The notes below the pieces were generated by a model that saw only the letters and a list, made by a program, of their open reading frames with translations, had not been told where the DNA came from and searched no databases. Of a DNA stretch of 46,690 nt, positions 37,308 through 45,174 are shown piece after piece (position 1 is the stretch's first letter; each line of letters opens with the position of its first letter). The position numbers were made by a program, and so were the translations under genes. Source of the stretch: a bacterium (GTDB lineage Bacteria; Patescibacteriota; Andersenbacteria; UBA10190; CAIZMI01); contig JAUSJG010000013.1 in NCBI GenBank assembly GCA_030647555.1, positions 76,086-122,775 on the forward strand, given 5' to 3'.

Positions 37308-39995
37308 ATGGCACTTCATAAAGATTTCCCAAAAGATCCATACGCAATATTAGACCCGAGCATTCGGTGGTTTCCCGCTGATGAAGACTTGCGTGATAAG
37401 GGATATGAAAAGCTCTTACCACCCTTAGTCGCTGATTTGCGTAAAAGAGTTAAAGAATGGCGCGAAAAACATTATGAAGGTGCTAGTGAGACTTCAAAAT
37501 CACTTCTTAATTGGTGGTTCAAAGAAGAACATATTTTATACGACCAACAGGGCGTGGCATCGCACTTTCGGTACTATTTTGCTCAAAGAGAGGCCATGGA
37601 AACAGTCGTTTGGTTATACGAAGTTGCCAAGGTAAAAGATAAATACGATCTTATTCGCTATAATTCAACAGGTGTTTTAAGTCCACAGATGTTTACTGAG
37701 GACTGGCTACGTTTTGTCATCAAAATGGCGACGGGCGCTGGCAAGACAAAAGTAATGAGTTTGGTTATTGCTTGGGCATATTTTCATAAAAAGTATGAGC
37801 AAGATTCTCAACTAGCCAAAAACTTTCTTTTGATTACACCGAACGTAATCGTCTTTGAAAGAATAAAGAATGATTTTGAAGGGTTAAAGATATTTTTTAG
37901 TGATCCTGTTCTTCCAGACAATGGTTATCAAGGACAAAATTGGCATGACGATTTTCAAGTAACACTACATCTTCAAGATGATCTACGAAACGTTTCCGAC
38001 ACAGGAAATATTTTTCTAACGAATATCCATAGAGTATTTGAAGGTGATGTCAGAGAACCAAGTTTGGATGATGAAGATACTTCTGCATATTTTCTCGGTC
38101 ACAGACCTGTCACAAAAACAAACGATTCAACTGTTGATTTGGGAATGATTGTCAGGGATATTGATGAATTAATAGTGATCAATGATGAAGCGCATCATAT
38201 CCACGACGAAAAAATGGCTTGGTTTAAGTCTATTTTGGATATTGATAATAAGTTGAAACAAAAGGGTTCAGGGCTAGCTTTGCAATTAGATGTGACCGCT
38301 ACTCCCAAGAAAAATGATGGCTCTATTTTTGTGCAAGTAATATCAGACTATCCTCTCGTTGAAGCAATTCACCAGAGAATTGTAAAAAATCCTGTTGTAC
38401 CGGATGCGGCCAGTAGGGGAAAACTGAAAGAAAATCAAAGCGCCTTATTCAGCGAGAAATATAGGGACTATATAAATCTTGGTATAGAGGAGTGGCGTAA
38501 AACATATGAAGCGCTCAAACCAATGGGAAAAAAATCAATTCTTTTCATTATGACGGATGATACGCGCAATTGTGATGAAGTGGCCGATTATATTCGAACG
38601 AGTTTTGCTGATCTGAAGGATGCAGTTCTAACTATTCATACCAACAAGAGTGGTGAAATTTCAGAAACTGTTTCAGGAAAGAACAAGGAAGAATTAGATA
38701 TTCTAAGAAAACAAGCAAACAATATCGATAGTTGGGAAAGTCCATTTAAGGTAATTATTTCGGTCATGATGTTGAAAGAAGGTTGGGACGTAAAAAACGT
38801 CACGACAATTGTTGGGCTAAGACCATACGCCGCAGAATCAAAAATTTTGCCAGAGCAAACACTTGGACGTGGTTTGAGAAGAATGTTTTTTGGAAACGAT
38901 ACTATCGAGGAATATGTGAGCGTAGTCGGTACACCTGCTTTTATGGATTTTGTAGAGTCAATCAAAGGCGAGGGTGTGATTCTTGAAAAGAGAGCAATGG
39001 GTTCCGGGGCAAAACCAATTGCGCCGATGGTTATCGAAGTTGATAAAGACAATCCTAAAAAAGATATTGAGAAATTGGATATAGAAATTCCGGTAATGTC
39101 GCCAAGAATTCAAAGGGAATATAAAAATCTTGCGGAATTAGATGTTGCTATTTTTGGAAACGCAAAAGTTAAGGTAAAAACTTTTTCCGAAGAGGAAAAA
39201 AGAGAGATAGTATTCAAAGATGTGGTTGGTGAAGTAACTCACCATACAACCATATTAACGGGTGACATTGATCCAGATTATCAAAGTGTTATCGGTTTTT
39301 TTGCGCAAGCAATAATGCGAGAACTCCGGCTGTTCGGCTGTTATGATATTTTGTTCGGAAAAGTAAAAGAATTTGTGCAAAGTCACATGTTTGATCAACC
39401 GGTTGAATTGTCGGACTTAAATACGCTAAGAAATTTATCAGAGGTCGAATATATACATCTTATAAAAGAATCATTTAAAAAAGCTATCAATGAGCTTACT
39501 GTTCAAGACACTGGTGACACTGAAATAAAGAACTATATCAAAATCAGTGAGGCACGACCGTTCGTGGTCAATGATAAATCGTATTTAATCCCCAAGAAGT
39601 CGGTTTTCAATAAGATTATTGGTGATAGTGATTTTGAACTGACTTTTTCTGATTTTATTGAAAACTGTGATGATGTAATTTCTTTCTCAAAGAATTTTCA
39701 AAACAAGGAAGCCAACGCATTGCGGATTGAATATAAAAATTCAGAAGGATTCATCGCTACTTATTATCCCGATTTTTTCGTTAAGACAGACGATAAGACA
39801 GTTTATATAGTTGAGACAAAAGGAAGAGAAGAAGATGATGACAAATTGAAATTTGAACGATTAGAAAAATGGTGTGAAGACGTAAATAGTCGGCAAACAA
39901 AGATGGTTTACAAACCACTGTATATAAAACAGGAAAAATGGGCTAAAGACAGACTCAAAAATTTTGATGAAGTTGTTCGGTTGTTTAGTAGATAG
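37308..39995 (+). CDS. type III-like restriction subunit, DEAH helicase with C-terminal nuclease
   Basis: The product has 895 residues from ATG 37308. Walker A is MATGAGKTKVMS (ATGAGKT 141-147), motif II is INDEAHHIHDE (DEAH 293-296), then motif III DVTATPKK. The second RecA domain has LKEGWDVKNVTTIVGLRPY and LPEQTLGRGLRR (motif VI). Near the C-terminus YYPDFFVKTDDKTVYIVETKG has the PD-(D/E)XK ligands Asp 822, Glu 836 and Lys 838. This is the Res architecture: ATP-driven translocation plus cleavage when sites are unmethylated. It starts 4 nt after the AIPR gene. No inactivating change is visible. Confidence 0.93.
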   Translation: MALHKDFPKDPYAILDPSIRWFPADEDLRDKGYEKLLPPLVADLRKRVKEWREKHYEGASETSKSLLNWWFKEEHILYDQQGVASHFRYYFAQREAMETVVWLYEVAKVKDKYDLIRYNSTGVLSPQMFTEDWLRFVIKMATGAGKTKVMSLVIAWAYFHKKYEQDSQLAKNFLLITPNVIVFERIKNDFEGLKIFFSDPVLPDNGYQGQNWHDDFQVTLHLQDDLRNVSDTGNIFLTNIHRVFEGDVREPSLDDEDTSAYFLGHRPVTKTNDSTVDLGMIVRDIDELIVINDEAHHIHDEKMAWFKSILDIDNKLKQKGSGLALQLDVTATPKKNDGSIFVQVISDYPLVEAIHQRIVKNPVVPDAASRGKLKENQSALFSEKYRDYINLGIEEWRKTYEALKPMGKKSILFIMTDDTRNCDEVADYIRTSFADLKDAVLTIHTNKSGEISETVSGKNKEELDILRKQANNIDSWESPFKVIISVMMLKEGWDVKNVTTIVGLRPYAAESKILPEQTLGRGLRRMFFGNDTIEEYVSVVGTPAFMDFVESIKGEGVILEKRAMGSGAKPIAPMVIEVDKDNPKKDIEKLDIEIPVMSPRIQREYKNLAELDVAIFGNAKVKVKTFSEEEKREIVFKDVVGEVTHHTTILTGDIDPDYQSVIGFFAQAIMRELRLFGCYDILFGKVKEFVQSHMFDQPVELSDLNTLRNLSEVEYIHLIKESFKKAINELTVQDTGDTEIKNYIKISEARPFVVNDKSYLIPKKSVFNKIIGDSDFELTFSDFIENCDDVISFSKNFQNKEANALRIEYKNSEGFIATYYPDFFVKTDDKTVYIVETKGREEDDDKLKFERLEKWCEDVNSRQTKMVYKPLYIKQEKWAKDRLKNFDEVVRLFSR

Positions 39996-40010
39996 TGGTA
40001 ATTGCTACAA

Positions 40011-40247
40011 ATGAAACTCTTTCGCTACAGAAAACCGTCATTGAAAACTCTTGTTGGGATTACGGCGGTAAAAAGAAGAATTAGGAAAGCAACTGGTATT
40101 AGCACATTTGAGCGTTACACCAAACCCAGTCGGGTCAAACAGCGCATTAAACAGAAGGTTGGTATTTATAGTCCACCCATGACAATTATTCGACAAACCT
40201 CAAAGGGAATAATTCCAAGTATTCTTGGGTTATTTAAAAATAAATAA
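40011..40247 (+). CDS. small very basic protein, phage-like
   Basis: The product has 78 residues from ATG 40011. A TTG at 40002 is in frame but weaker. The sequence is dominated by Lys/Arg: YRKPSLKTLVGITAVKRRIRKATG and KPSRVKQRIKQKVGIYSPPM. It has no Cys and is likely nucleic-acid-binding. It sits 15 nt after the restriction gene and before an HNH-like gene. I do not recognise the family. Confidence 0.6.
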   Translation: MKLFRYRKPSLKTLVGITAVKRRIRKATGISTFERYTKPSRVKQRIKQKVGIYSPPMTIIRQTSKGIIPSILGLFKNK

Positions 40248-40256
40248 CTGCTTAGG

Positions 40257-40577
40257 ATGTTGTCATATAATGGATTTAGTGGCAGTGAGCGGGCAAAAGT
40301 AGGACGTATTCAATTGACTACTATACGTAGTGGTGAATTTCCTGCACCTAAACAGTGCGAGCTATGCCTTCAAAACAAAGGGCAAATGCAACTGCATAAC
40401 GAAGATTATTCGCGTCCGTTTGAAGATGCTCACCCAATTTGTCGTTGTTGCCATGGAGCATTACATTCTAGGTTTAAAAACCCAAACCGCTGGCAGAAGC
40501 GTCTTGTGATTATTCGACAGCTACGGAGGGAAAGTAATACTAAGTTAATTAATAATTGGTGGGAGCATTTATGTTAA
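40257..40577 (+). CDS. small HNH-like zinc protein
   Basis: This is a 106-residue protein. PKQCELCLQNKGQMQLHNEDYSRPF gives a zinc pair (Cys 34, Cys 37) and the H-N pair (His 47, Asn 48). HPICRCCHGALHSRF adds the second zinc pair (Cys 62, Cys 65) and His 66/70. This is the layout of short HNH proteins annotated in phage genomes, and the H-N-E-D-Y string is typical. It may nick DNA during packaging or be a structural zinc protein. Confidence 0.65.
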   Translation: MLSYNGFSGSERAKVGRIQLTTIRSGEFPAPKQCELCLQNKGQMQLHNEDYSRPFEDAHPICRCCHGALHSRFKNPNRWQKRLVIIRQLRRESNTKLINNWWEHLC

Positions 40578-40679
40578 GGGTTGGATTAAGTCATTGCAAC
40601 CAAAATAGATAATCAATTTTTATTAAGCTGAACCAATAAATTTATTTAATTAACAAACACAATCCATCTCAAATGATCT

Positions 40680-40913
40680 CTAAATCCGATTATATGCAAT
40701 TTTTGCGCCACCCGGCGTGGTTATTTCCTCTATATTTTGAACATGAACTGTTCGGGGTTCTTTTGGTTGGATATTCGGGATTACAAAAGGTTTCGGGAGA
40801 TCAACAGCCCCGTATTTAGTGGTATCAACAAAAACTTGTATATTTGCTGAAAGAGTTTCTCGAAATTGTTTTTGGATCTCTTCGTGTTGTGGCTTCTTGG
40901 TCTTTTTCATCAT
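40680..40913 (-). CDS. short hypothetical protein
   Basis: I prefer ATG 40913 (M-M-K-K-T-K-K-P-Q-H-E-E), giving 77 residues. The longer frame to 41003 adds a hydrophobic, less protein-like start. The remaining sequence is polar with Pro-rich parts (DLPKPFVIPNIQPKEPRTVHV) that recall a small structural or extended protein. No known motif is present. It lies alone on the minus strand between phage-like genes and RNA copy 2. Reality is uncertain. Confidence 0.4.
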   Translation of the reverse strand: MMKKTKKPQHEEIQKQFRETLSANIQVFVDTTKYGAVDLPKPFVIPNIQPKEPRTVHVQNIEEITTPGGAKIAYNRI

Positions 40914-41060
40914 AATTTTAAGTGTTCTATATTGGTATGGTATTAGATTGACTAGTAAGTCAAGGGGGTGCAATTTTGATAGAAACTTAGTATTTATGTT
41001 CATAACGCCATTTTTTTTGCTAATTTGGCCAATTTTTAGCTTTTACTGGATCGCGAGAAG

Positions 41061-41089
41061 TTGATTATTAACTCTTTTCAAGCTACAAC
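41061..41089 (+). promoter_or_regulatory. promoter of structured RNA copy 2 (TTGATT-N17-TACAAC)
   Basis: TTGATT (41061-41066) and TACAAC (41084-41089) are 17 bp apart, matching the promoter of copy 1 in spacing and -10 sequence although the spacer sequences differ. Confidence 0.7.
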
Positions 41090-41095
41090 ATAGAT

Positions 41096-41247
41096 ACAAC
41101 TAATTGCCTAACCCTCGCTCAAACCGAGGTATGGTGCCGGAAAACTGTCTAGGATACTGACCCCGTCGTTCAGCATACCTAGACAGTCATATCCCGAAAG
41201 GGTTATGGGTAGTCGAAAGACTACCGGCTGGCGGCGGGCTTTGTGTA
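41096..41247 (+). ncRNA. conserved structured RNA with pseudoknot, copy 2
   Basis: It has the same architecture as copy 1. TGCC (41105-41108) with GGTG enclose CCTCG/CGAGG. Next is the 10-bp stem ACTGTCTAGG/CCTAGACAGT (41144-41153, 41178-41187), topped by CTGA/TCAG. Then CATA-CCC-GAAA-GGG-TATG (41188-41207) and GGTAGTC-GAAA-GACTACC (41208-41225), then GGCTGGCGGCGGGCTTTGTG. Loop CCCGTC (41162-41167) pairs with GGCGGG (41233-41238), using a U.G where copy 1 has U-A. The secreted nuclease gene starts 41 nt later. Confidence 0.85.
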
Positions 41248-41287
41248 TCTGTCCCTAGCCGTTCATTCATAAAACTGTCTAGGTGCC

Positions 41288-42010
41288 ATGAAAAATAAAT
41301 ATCTTTTATTTTCTACGTTAGCTTTTTTCTTTTTAGTATTTTTTAGTACTCATCCGGTTTTTGCTGTTGCTAAACCAACTCCACTCTATCCGGTTGTAAA
41401 AGTTGTTGATGGCGATACCATAGACGTAAAAATCGGTATCAAAGTTGAGCGTCTTCGCTTGATCGGAATGGACACTCCAGAAACAGTTGATCCGAGAAAG
41501 CCAGTCCAATGTTTTGGCAAAGAAGCTTCTAATAAAGCTAAATCAATACTCTCAGGGAAAAGCGTTAGTTTGAAAAGCGACCCAACGCAAGGAGATCGGG
41601 ACAAATACGGCAGACTATTGCGCTACGTATATTTATCCGATGGTACTAACTTTGAAAAACTTATGATTAGCCAAGGGTATGCTTATGAGTACACCTATAT
41701 TATTCCGTACAAGTATCAAGCTGAATTCAAGAAAGCCCAAAAAGATGCTCAATTAAAGAAACGCGGATTGTGGAGTCCAACTATCTGTAATGGCAGTACA
41801 AATCAAGCGTCAAAGAAAGTAGCGACAACCCTCACACCAAAACCTACACAACCAAAGTCAGCTCAATCTGTCACAACTCCGGTAGTAAAGAAAAGCGTGA
41901 ATAACCTCTGTCATGCCAAAGGGACGAAATACTACGATCAAACAAAAGTGTTTACCTCTTATTCTACACTTCAAGCATGTATAAAAAGTGGTGGAAAGTT
42001 ACCGAAATAA
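41288..42010 (+). CDS. secreted thermonuclease (SNase family)
   Basis: This is a 240-residue protein. A signal peptide (about 1-26, ending V-F-A) directs export. The SNase domain has VVDGDTIDVKI (Asp 41), ERLRLIGMDTPE (Arg 57, Asp 62, Glu 65) and DKYGRLLRYVYL (Arg in the catalytic pair), so the Ca-dependent nuclease site is complete. A Thr/Lys/Pro linker leads to a small C-terminal motif, NLCHAKGTKYYDQTKVF...LQACIKSGGKLP, with paired Cys, found on many secreted bacterial nucleases. It could feed a nucleotide-scavenging lifestyle or attack foreign DNA outside the cell (inference). Confidence 0.92.
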   Translation: MKNKYLLFSTLAFFFLVFFSTHPVFAVAKPTPLYPVVKVVDGDTIDVKIGIKVERLRLIGMDTPETVDPRKPVQCFGKEASNKAKSILSGKSVSLKSDPTQGDRDKYGRLLRYVYLSDGTNFEKLMISQGYAYEYTYIIPYKYQAEFKKAQKDAQLKKRGLWSPTICNGSTNQASKKVATTLTPKPTQPKSAQSVTTPVVKKSVNNLCHAKGTKYYDQTKVFTSYSTLQACIKSGGKLPK

Positions 42011-42112
42011 CTATAGCACCATAAATTTGCTTATATGGCCAATTCCAGCGTACATTTAAATAAGACTATATCATGGGGCATTGATAAAATAGAGTATTAA
42101 CGATATGACAGT

Positions 42113-42646
42113 ATGAGCAAAATAATTTCACAAAATCTAAATATCGTCACCTTTATTATTTTTGTGTTATTGGCAGGTATTTTTGTAGCTCTATTGCTCC
42201 TTGTATATTTGAACAAAAATCGGAAAGATAATTTATCCTTAAAGCTTGATGAGCTTTATGCAAAAATAAAGGAGGATATTAAATTTTCTGTTGCCCCTAA
42301 GCATATGGAGTTATCTATCGGAGTGAATGAGCTTATGGATCTTGCTGTCGAAGTATGGCGCATTGAACAAAGGGTTGCTAAATCCGCTTCGAATTTACAG
42401 GAAAACCAGTTTAAGGGGTTAGAAAATTCCGTACAAAAATTGAAAAGGTACCTTGCCAAGTATGATATTGAAATAGTCGATTATAAAAATCAAAAATATA
42501 ATGATGGGCTTAATCTCGATATATTATCAGTTGAAAAAGATCCTACACTTCCAGAACCGATGGTAAAGGAGACTATTGAGCCCACCATCATGTGCAAGGG
42601 GCAAGTCGTTCGTAAAGCAAAAATAATTCTAATTAGCAACCATTAA
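42113..42646 (+). CDS. membrane-anchored GrpE-like protein
   Basis: This is a 177-residue protein. One transmembrane helix (about 10-33) is followed by helices (35-115), and a short beta-like C-terminal part reads LPEPMVKETIEPTIMCKGQVVRKAKIILI. The last block, P-x-V-x-E-T-I-x-P-x-I-x-x-x-G-x-x-x-x-x-A-x-V/I, matches the GrpE beta domain that opens the Hsp70 nucleotide cleft. It lies 10 nt before an Hsp70 gene. Together this suggests a membrane-tethered nucleotide-exchange factor dedicated to that Hsp70. A GrpE tethered to the membrane is unusual. Confidence 0.7.
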   Translation: MSKIISQNLNIVTFIIFVLLAGIFVALLLLVYLNKNRKDNLSLKLDELYAKIKEDIKFSVAPKHMELSIGVNELMDLAVEVWRIEQRVAKSASNLQENQFKGLENSVQKLKRYLAKYDIEIVDYKNQKYNDGLNLDILSVEKDPTLPEPMVKETIEPTIMCKGQVVRKAKIILISNH

Positions 42647-42655
42647 CTTTTCGGT

Positions 42656-45169
42656 ATGGCAAATCAACAGAATATTCAGATTGGTATTGATCTTGGCACA
42701 ACGAATTCATCTGTTGCCATCAACAAGAACGGCAACATCGAAATCGTGAAGAAACCAGGAGGCGTGGAGTATACACCGTCCGTTTTTGGTTTCAACAAGG
42801 CCAAGAACGGGGTGGTGGGCCAAGCAGCTTATAATAGTTTTTCTAATGACACATCGGAAGAGGTGATTAAAAACTACAAATTTGAAGTTAAGAGATTAAT
42901 GGGTACTTCGGAGAAATTCCATTTCGAGAGAGCTGATGTAGAAATGGGACCAGAAGAAATTTCAGCCGAAATTCTCAAGAGTCTGAAAGAGGACATTTTA
43001 AAAAAATATCCTGATTTTAATACGATAGCCGCCGTGATCACAGTCCCGGCTGCTTTCTCTAATCTCCAAGCTGAGGCGACCAAACGAGCTGGTAATCTGG
43101 CTGGATTTAAACATGTAGTATTACTTCAAGAACCCATTGCGGCTGCTATCGCTTATGGCTCTACAAACACCAAGAATGAAAACTGGCTCATTTACGACCT
43201 TGGTGGTGGTACATTCGATGTGGCGCTGATCGCTTCAAAAGACAGGGCACTTTCAGTACTTAGTCATAACGGTGACAATTTCCTTGGCGGTAAGAATTTT
43301 GATCTAGAGATTATCGATAAGGTGATAGTGCCAAAGATTTTAGAAAAATTTTCTATTAAAAACTTTAATAGAAGCAACAAAAAATATATAGGCGTTTTCT
43401 CTAGATTAAAATTACTTGCCGAGAATGCCAAAATTGAGCTTTCCGAATATGACAAGACCTCAATCCTAATAGAGAATGTCGGAAAGGACGACGAGGATAA
43501 GGAGATTTTCGTTACCATTAACCTTACGAGAAAAGAATTTGAGACGCTTATTAAACCGATGGTTGATCGCACTATAGAACTCTCAAAGGAAACTTTGAAA
43601 GATGCCGGTATTAAAAACAGTTCTGTTGCGAAAGTAATCCTTGTTGGTGGACCAACGCAGATTCCGTATATTCGAGAAAGAATAGAGAGTGACCTTAAAA
43701 TAACTGCGGATGCATCTGTTGATCCTCTTACTGTCGTTGCTAGGGGTGCTTGTGTGTTTGGGATTGGGCAAAAGATTCCAAAGGAGTTACAAGAAAATGG
43801 TGGTAAAAAACTCAAAGAAGGAACTTTGTCTATCAATTTGAATTATGAATCTATGACTTCTGATACAGAAGAGACAGTCAGTGGTGTTATAGAATATTTT
43901 AAGGATACTGAGGATGAGTACTATATACAAATTCAATCAGATAGTGGTTCTTATAATGGTTCAAAGATTAAATTAAAAGGTGGTAAATTCTTTGATACGG
44001 TTGCTGTCGAACCGAATAAACCAAATACCTATTGGTTGTACCTTTTTGATAAACAAGGAAATTCTATTCCGATTGATCCGGACTCGTTCACCATTACTCA
44101 AGGTCTATCGGTATCCGGTGCTCCACTCCCTCACTCGGTCAAAATCGTTGTTGTTCAAAAGGATTATACAAGGAATGTAGCTTTTAATACCTGCGTCCTA
44201 GTTTCTGAAAAAGGAACAATGCTCCCTATCAAAAAAGATCTCACTGATTATAAAACATCAAGAAAGTTAAAAAGGGGCGAGGAAAATGATTTAGATATTA
44301 TAGTTGTTGAAGGTGAATCCGAGACGCCAGATCGTAATGGATTTTTATGCAAAGCGGGCATCAATGGCAAGGACTTGCCCCACGATCTCCCCGAGGGAAC
44401 CCCAGTAGAATTAACTGTTGTGGTAAATGAATCACGAGAAGTTTTTCTTACAGCATATATTCCGCTGATTGACCTTACTGTTAATGCTCGTTCAACTTCG
44501 CATGACGAAACTATTGAGCTTAAGAATATCGAAGAAGATTTAGAAACTCAAAAAGAAAGAGCAAAAGTTGCTTCAGAAAACCTATTGCCTGAGGAAAGAC
44601 AAAAAATTGATAATAACATTCAATCCGCTCAAAATAGCGTTAGGAATGCTTCCGTAGACGAGGACGAAAAAATGAAAGCAAATAAACAAATTAAAGATAT
44701 TAAGATCGCGCTGGATAAAATTGAAAAAGAAAAAGAAATGCCACAACTGGTCAAGGAGTTCAAAGATGGTATCCAAGATACTCAGTCGATTATTAATGAC
44801 TATGCGGACGAAAAAGACAAAGCTATAAACAACGACCAGTTAAGCAAGCTCAAGACCGAAGGAGAAAAGGCAATAACAGATAGCGATAAGTCTCTTTTGA
44901 TTCGGATCATTGAACAAATCAAAGAGCTTAGTTCAAAGGCGGTATATTCTAATCCGGCTACTTGGGTTCATCAATTCAATAAAATTACTTCTGGTAAGAC
45001 TAATTTTATCAATGTAAAAGAAGCGAAGTACTATATTGAAAAAGGTAAAAGAGCGATTGAGCTTGGGGATGTCGACGAGATAAAACGTTGCGTTCATAAT
45101 TTATTGCTCTTGCTCCCATCCGATGTGCAAGAAACAATAAAAGATAATCTTTCGGGCATAACCCGCTAA
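42656..45169 (+). CDS. Hsp70/DnaK-like chaperone with extended helical C-terminus
   Basis: This is an 837-residue protein; ordinary DnaK is about 640. The ATPase domain is complete: IGIDLGTTNSSVAI (10-23), LIYDLGGGTFDVALI (Asp 181 onward) and KVILVGGPTQIPYIRE. The DnaK-type linker DLLLLD and the usual substrate domain are not recognisable. Instead, after about 385, there is a diverged beta-rich region with an inserted segment (about 400-560), then a long charged helical tail (620-837). This is not the housekeeping DnaK but a specialised Hsp70, likely to recognise particular clients. It is between the GrpE-like and J-like genes. Confidence 0.9.
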   Translation: MANQQNIQIGIDLGTTNSSVAINKNGNIEIVKKPGGVEYTPSVFGFNKAKNGVVGQAAYNSFSNDTSEEVIKNYKFEVKRLMGTSEKFHFERADVEMGPEEISAEILKSLKEDILKKYPDFNTIAAVITVPAAFSNLQAEATKRAGNLAGFKHVVLLQEPIAAAIAYGSTNTKNENWLIYDLGGGTFDVALIASKDRALSVLSHNGDNFLGGKNFDLEIIDKVIVPKILEKFSIKNFNRSNKKYIGVFSRLKLLAENAKIELSEYDKTSILIENVGKDDEDKEIFVTINLTRKEFETLIKPMVDRTIELSKETLKDAGIKNSSVAKVILVGGPTQIPYIRERIESDLKITADASVDPLTVVARGACVFGIGQKIPKELQENGGKKLKEGTLSINLNYESMTSDTEETVSGVIEYFKDTEDEYYIQIQSDSGSYNGSKIKLKGGKFFDTVAVEPNKPNTYWLYLFDKQGNSIPIDPDSFTITQGLSVSGAPLPHSVKIVVVQKDYTRNVAFNTCVLVSEKGTMLPIKKDLTDYKTSRKLKRGEENDLDIIVVEGESETPDRNGFLCKAGINGKDLPHDLPEGTPVELTVVVNESREVFLTAYIPLIDLTVNARSTSHDETIELKNIEEDLETQKERAKVASENLLPEERQKIDNNIQSAQNSVRNASVDEDEKMKANKQIKDIKIALDKIEKEKEMPQLVKEFKDGIQDTQSIINDYADEKDKAINNDQLSKLKTEGEKAITDSDKSLLIRIIEQIKELSSKAVYSNPATWVHQFNKITSGKTNFINVKEAKYYIEKGKRAIELGDVDEIKRCVHNLLLLLPSDVQETIKDNLSGITR

Positions 45170-45174
45170 AATAT

